DNA of 38,215 bases from an uncultured Sphingomonadales bacterium (GTDB taxonomy: Bacteria; Pseudomonadota; Alphaproteobacteria; Sphingomonadales; Sphingomonadaceae): contig CAIOKP010000126.1 of NCBI GenBank assembly GCA_903858875.1, positions 1 to 38,215 on the forward strand. Direction: 5' to 3'. Below, in pieces: positions 34,702-38,215 of this stretch (position 1 is its first letter; each line of letters starts with the position of its first letter). A model generated the notes under the pieces. It saw nothing but the letters and a program-made list of their open reading frames with translations, was not told the origin of the DNA and searched no databases. A program made the translations under genes and the position numbers.

Positions 34702-35461
34702 GGTTATCCGCGCCGCTGTGCTGGCAGGCGTCGCGCATGGCTTTTTGGGCCGGCGCGGCGGGGTATCACGCGGTATCGTCGCGGGGCTGAACGTCGGGAT
34801 CGGCGCGATTGGCGACGATGGCGACAGCGCCGAGGCCGTGGCCGAAAATCGCCGGCGGGCGGGCGATGCCGTGGCGCCGGGCGCGCGGTTGGTCACCTGC
34901 TATCAGGTGCATTCGGCGCAATGCGTGGTGGCCGATGCGTGGGAGGATGAGGCGCGGCCCCATGCCGATGCGCTGGTGACCGATCGGCCGGGATTGCTGC
35001 TGGGCGTGTTGACCGCCGATTGCGCGCCGGTGCTGTTTGCCGACCGCGTGGCGGGGGTGGTGGGCGCGGCCCATGCCGGGTGGAAGGGTGCTTTTGGCGG
35101 CGTAACCGATGCCACGATCGCCGCGATGGAGACATTGGGCGCCCGGCGCGAAAGAATTGTTGCCGCCGTCGGCCCGTGTATTGCCCAGCCCAGCTATGAG
35201 GTGGACGAGGGATTTCGCAGCCGCTTCGTCGATGCGGCCGACGGCAATGCTGCATGGTTCTTGGCCGCCCGGCCGGGGCATTGGCAATTCGATCTTGAGG
35301 GCTATGTTGCTGATAAATTGACAAAATCATCGATTGGTGGGGTCGAGCGACTCGGGCTGGACACTTACGCCGATCCACAGCGGTTCTTTTCATTCCGGCG
35401 CGCCACTCATGCGCAAGAGCCGGCCTATGGCCGCCAGATCGCATTAATTGCGGTCGGATAA
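34694..35461 (+). CDS. pgeF: Peptidoglycan editing factor / multicopper polyphenol oxidase-like protein
   Basis: This 255-residue YfiH/PgeF-type protein is a purine-nucleoside-handling or cell-wall-editing enzyme in other bacteria; in E. coli it guards against incorporation of L-Ser into peptidoglycan precursors. The metal-site residues are His73 (CYQVHSAQC), Cys110 (LTADCAPVLFAD) and His127 (AAHAGWKGAFGG), and HGFLGRRGGVSRG opens the domain. The only start that keeps the full N-terminus is TTG at 34694, overlapping the pepN stop by 8 bases; a GTG at 34718 is an alternative. Overlap suggests translational coupling to pepN. Confidence 0.92.
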   Translation: MVEVIRAAVLAGVAHGFLGRRGGVSRGIVAGLNVGIGAIGDDGDSAEAVAENRRRAGDAVAPGARLVTCYQVHSAQCVVADAWEDEARPHADALVTDRPGLLLGVLTADCAPVLFADRVAGVVGAAHAGWKGAFGGVTDATIAAMETLGARRERIVAAVGPCIAQPSYEVDEGFRSRFVDAADGNAAWFLAARPGHWQFDLEGYVADKLTKSSIGGVERLGLDTYADPQRFFSFRRATHAQEPAYGRQIALIAVG

Positions 35462-35517
35462 ACGACGGGGTTGGCGACCATGCGGGACCACCCCAAGAAA
35501 AAGGCTGTTGGCAGTGG

Positions 35518-35547
35518 CTGTTTTGATGTTTATCAAACTCAAAACAG
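35518..35547 (+). promoter_or_regulatory. FNR/FixK-type box nested in a second inverted repeat, upstream of the bc1 operon
   Basis: TTGATGTTTATCAA (35523-35536) is an exact TTGAT-N4-ATCAA match to the FNR/FixK family consensus. A second perfect 9-bp inverted repeat, CTGTTTTGA (35518-35526) and TCAAAACAG (35539-35547), overlaps it. The centre of the box is about 164 bases before the Rieske ATG. A weak -10 candidate (TATGGG, 35558-35563) lies where a class II activator would need it. The 232-base gap also holds a short hairpin near 35646-35667. Confidence 0.75.
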
Positions 35548-35693
35548 CGCGCGGTCGTATGGGGCATTCTGACGAGACGCGGGCAACGGGGATTTCCTGA
35601 TCAAGCCACGTGCGCGAAGCTATTGTGTATTTGGCGTCCATTTTTGGTCCTGCGACCCGCAAGGACCTCTTAGGTGCAAGGCAAGGGTCAAAC

Positions 35694-36257
35694 ATGACAG
35701 AGACTGCTGTTGCTGACACTCCCGAACAAGCTGGAGAAGGGGTGCGTCGGCGCGACTTTATTTATATTGCCGCAACAGGGGCCGCAGGCGTCGGTGCGGC
35801 CGCGGCCTTGGTGCCGCTGATCAGCCAGATGTCGCCTTCGGCCGATGTTCTGGCCGAGGCTTCGACCGAGATCGACATTAGCGCGATCCAGCCGGGGCAG
35901 GCGATCAAGGCGGTGTTCCGCAAACAACCGTTGTTCGTTCGCAATCTGACGCCCAAGGAAATCGCCGAGGCGGACGCCGTGCCGGTGGCCTCGCTGCGCG
36001 ATCCGCAGACGTTGGAACAGCGGACCAAGCCGGGCAAGACCAACTGGCTGATCACCATGGGTGTTTGCACCCATCTGGGCTGTGTGCCGCTGGGCACCGC
36101 CGAGGGTGAGAACAAGGGTGAATTCGGTGGCTACTTCTGCCCGTGCCACGGGTCGCAGTATGATACCGCCGCCCGTATCCGCAAGGGCCCCGCTCCCAGA
36201 AACCTGGAAGTTCCGCCCTACGAATTCACTTCCGACACTGTCGTGAAGATCGGTTGA
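35694..36257 (+). CDS. petA: Ubiquinol-cytochrome c reductase iron-sulfur subunit (Rieske protein)
   Basis: This 187-residue subunit of the cytochrome bc1 complex takes electrons from ubiquinol and passes them to cytochrome c1. The 2Fe-2S site is Cys125-Thr-His127-Leu-Gly-Cys130 and Cys149-Pro-Cys151-His152-Gly-Ser, with all four cluster ligands and the disulfide cysteines. The N-terminus has a twin-arginine-like start ([20 protein letters not shown]), which serves as an uncleaved membrane anchor. The ATG at 35694 gives the normal length. It is first in the petABC operon, 10 bases before cytochrome b. Confidence 0.98.
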   Translation: MTETAVADTPEQAGEGVRRRDFIYIAATGAAGVGAAAALVPLISQMSPSADVLAEASTEIDISAIQPGQAIKAVFRKQPLFVRNLTPKEIAEADAVPVASLRDPQTLEQRTKPGKTNWLITMGVCTHLGCVPLGTAEGENKGEFGGYFCPCHGSQYDTAARIRKGPAPRNLEVPPYEFTSDTVVKIG

Positions 36258-36267
36258 GGTAACACCC

Positions 36268-37548
36268 ATGAGCTTTCCCTGGGCCAATGAATATAAGCCG
36301 AGCCACCCAACCATGGTGTGGCTGGACGAGCGTCTGCCATTGCCGCGCTTTGTCTATAACGCCATCGGTGCCGGATATCCGGTGCCGCGCAACCTGAATT
36401 ACATGTGGAACTTTGGCGTTCTCGCCGGGTTCTGTCTGGTGATCCAAATCGTGACAGGCATCGTGTTGGCCATGCATTATGCCGCCAACACCGACGTTGC
36501 CTTTGCCTCGACCGAACACATCATGCGCGATGTGAACTGGGGCTGGCTGTTGCGGTATGCCCACTCGAATGGCGCTTCGGCGTTCTTTGTGGTGGTCTAT
36601 GCGCATATCTTCCGCGGCTTCTATTTCGGGTCGTACAAGGCCCCGCGTGAGATGCTGTGGTTGCTGGGCGTGGTGATCTTTCTGCTGATGATGGCGACCG
36701 CTTTCATGGGCTATGTGTTGCCGTGGGGCCAGATGAGCTACTGGGGCGCGCAGGTGATTACCGGCCTGTTCAGCGCAATTCCGCTGGTTGGCAATTCGCT
36801 GCACACGTGGCTGCTGGGTGGTTTTGCGCCTGACCAGGCCGCGCTCAACCGCTTCTTCTCGCTGCACTTCTTGTTGCCCTTCGTTATTTTGGGCGTGGTG
36901 ATCCTGCATATCTGGGCGCTGCATATTCCCGGCTCGACCAACCCCACCGGTGTCGAGGTCAAGACCGAGAGCGATACCGTGCCGTTCCACCCGTATTATA
37001 CGGCCAAGGACGGTTTCGGGCTGGCGGTGTTTCTGTTCCTCTATTGCGCGATGGTGTTCTTCTTCCCTAACGCGCTTGGCCATCCGGATAATTATATCCC
37101 GGCCAACCCGATGCAGACCCCGGCACACATCGTTCCGGAATGGTATTTCTGGCCGTATTACGCGATCCTTCGCGCCTTTACGCAGGATTTCCTGTTTATC
37201 CCGGCCAAGCTGATGGGCGTGCTCGCCATGTTCAGCTCGATCCTGGTGTGGTTCCTGCTGCCTTGGCTGGACCGGTCGCCGGTGCGTTCGGGCCATTACC
37301 GCCCGGTGTTCAAGAAGTTCTACTGGCTGTTGGTGGCCGATGTCGTGGTGCTGGGCTATTGCGGCGGTTCGCCAGCTGCTGAACCCTATGTGATGATCAG
37401 CCAGCTCGCCGCGCTGTATTACTTCCTGCACTTCTTCGTAATCCTGCCCGTCGTCTCGTCGCTGGAAAAGCCGCTGCCGCTGCCTTTCTCGATTACCGAG
37501 GCGGTATTGGGTTCGGATGATGCCGCCAGCCTCACGGCTGCGGAATAG
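36268..37548 (+). CDS. petB: Cytochrome b of the bc1 complex
   Basis: This 426-residue integral membrane subunit carries two b hemes and both quinone sites. Helix B and D histidines are in [33 protein letters not shown] and [13 protein letters not shown]. The Qo-site PEWY motif is seen in [16 protein letters not shown], and [16 protein letters not shown] is typical of helix C. About eight transmembrane helices are present and the length is usual for alphaproteobacteria. It starts 10 bases after petA and is followed by cytochrome c1 after 24 bases. Confidence 0.98.
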   Translation: MSFPWANEYKPSHPTMVWLDERLPLPRFVYNAIGAGYPVPRNLNYMWNFGVLAGFCLVIQIVTGIVLAMHYAANTDVAFASTEHIMRDVNWGWLLRYAHSNGASAFFVVVYAHIFRGFYFGSYKAPREMLWLLGVVIFLLMMATAFMGYVLPWGQMSYWGAQVITGLFSAIPLVGNSLHTWLLGGFAPDQAALNRFFSLHFLLPFVILGVVILHIWALHIPGSTNPTGVEVKTESDTVPFHPYYTAKDGFGLAVFLFLYCAMVFFFPNALGHPDNYIPANPMQTPAHIVPEWYFWPYYAILRAFTQDFLFIPAKLMGVLAMFSSILVWFLLPWLDRSPVRSGHYRPVFKKFYWLLVADVVVLGYCGGSPAAEPYVMISQLAALYYFLHFFVILPVVSSLEKPLPLPFSITEAVLGSDDAASLTAAE

Positions 37549-37572
37549 CGCGCGCCAGGAAAGAGAGAAAAC

Positions 37573-38215
37573 ATGATCCGCATATTCTCCATCTTCGCTG
37601 GCGCGTTCTTCGCCCTTGCGCTGCTGTGGTCCTTTGGCAAGGGCGCCTATAGCGCCATTACCGATCCGTCCCCGGTCGCCGCGGAAAGCGTCTATCACGA
37701 ACACCCCAAGGCGCTCAGCCTGTCGAGCGACGGCGCCTTTGGCACCTTCGATCGCCAGCAATTGCAGCGCGGTTTCCAAGTCTACACCGAGGTCTGCTCG
37801 ACCTGCCACGCGCTGAAATATGTCGCTTTCCGCGACCTGAAGGCGCTGGGCTATAATGACGACGAAGTGAAGGCGATCGCGGCCAAGTACAAGGTGCCGG
37901 TCTACAACCCCGCCACGGGCGAGGTGAAATCGCATGACGCGTTGGCCGCCGATCACTTCCCACCGGTGGTGTATGGCGGTCAGGGCAACCCGCCAGACCT
38001 GTCGTTGATCACCAAGGCGCGTCACGGTGGCGCAGCCTATGTCTACTCGATCCTGACCGGGTATCAGGATCAGCCTGCCGAACTGCTCAAGCGGTTCCCC
38101 GAGGCCAAGACCCCGAACGGTTTGTTCTACAACCCGTATTTTGCCAACCTCAACATCGCCATGCCGCAACCGTTGGCTGCCGATGGACAGGTGACGTACA
38201 AGGACGGGACCAAGG
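37573..38215 (+). CDS. petC: Cytochrome c1, 3' partial
   Basis: The gene runs off the end of the window; 214 full codons are visible. The N-terminus (MIRIFSIFAGAFFALALLWS) is a signal segment. Cys75-Ser-Thr-Cys78-His79 in VYTEVCSTCHALKYVAFRDL is the covalent heme site, and the later segments GGQGNPPDLSLI, YSILTGYQDQP, NGLFYNPYFANLNIAMPQPL match cytochrome c1, including the Met region for the sixth heme ligand further downstream. GAGAG precedes the ATG. It completes the petABC operon. The C-terminal membrane anchor lies outside. Confidence 0.97.
   Translation, partial: MIRIFSIFAGAFFALALLWSFGKGAYSAITDPSPVAAESVYHEHPKALSLSSDGAFGTFDRQQLQRGFQVYTEVCSTCHALKYVAFRDLKALGYNDDEVKAIAAKYKVPVYNPATGEVKSHDALAADHFPPVVYGGQGNPPDLSLITKARHGGAAYVYSILTGYQDQPAELLKRFPEAKTPNGLFYNPYFANLNIAMPQPLAADGQVTYKDGTK

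Noticed and set aside
32080..34896. 938-residue minus-strand frame opposite pepN
   Set aside because: It covers a gene with intact zinc and substrate motifs on the other strand and shows no domain; long antisense frames are common in GC-rich codon-biased genes.
36226..38169. 647-residue minus-strand frame opposite cytochrome b and c1
   Set aside because: It spans two well-recognised respiratory genes and a gap between them; it has no domain of its own.

Overview
The window is a gene-dense, GC-rich chromosomal segment of an alphaproteobacterium, most likely a sphingomonad (order Sphingomonadales). This rests on a large TonB-dependent receptor, a cold-shock gene followed by a small basic DUF6481-like gene, a DUF1289 gene, an mmcB gene behind an alphaproteobacterial-type LexA box, orphan TadE/TadF/TadG-type genes, and a Rieske/cytochrome b/cytochrome c1 operon. 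No insertion sequence, integrase, prophage gene or CRISPR array was found, and no gene-free stretch exceeds 300 bases. The genus is inferred, not proven.

Layout. 1-9600 is a nutrient-uptake and peptide-handling block: a TonB-dependent receptor (5' end outside the window), a convergent sulfotransferase-like gene, a divergent TPR-containing aspartyl/asparaginyl beta-hydroxylase, a small secreted protein with two cysteines, and two exported metallopeptidases (M3 Dcp type, then M28). 9670-11480 is housekeeping: a bidirectional terminator, rpmB, tadA and nadC. 11549-19325 is a run of eight minus-strand genes: fatty-acid/sterol hydroxylase, MFS transporter, PAS-like protein, M48-TPR protease, DsbA-like thiol oxidoreductase, and a LytS-type kinase with its LytTR regulator. 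19430-20787 holds a DUF1289 gene, SOS-linked mmcB, an unknown gene and tRNA-Arg(CCG). 20909-25262 holds a second TPR/beta-hydroxylase, quinone-dependent D-lactate dehydrogenase, cspA-type and DUF6481-like genes, and a spermidine-synthase-like protein. 25320-29323 holds a nucleotide-sugar epimerase divergent from three Tad minor-pilin-like genes, the last with a von Willebrand A domain. 29381-35461 holds a threonine-aldolase-type PLP enzyme, a DMT transporter, a YeeZ-like SDR protein, aminopeptidase N and PgeF. 35694 to the end is the cytochrome bc1 operon, with cytochrome c1 cut by the window edge.

The clearest regulatory signals are a perfect GTTC-N7-GTTC LexA box 13 bases before mmcB, a perfect TTGAT-N4-ATCAA FNR/FixK box nested with a second inverted repeat before the bc1 operon, and a well-formed sigma-70 promoter before rpmB. 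Two CtrA-like TTAA-N7-TTRA-type sites are weaker candidates. The least explained biology is the receptor / sulfotransferase-like / beta-hydroxylase neighbourhood, with a second beta-hydroxylase copy 16 kb away. I see no gene set that I would confidently call a wholly new system.
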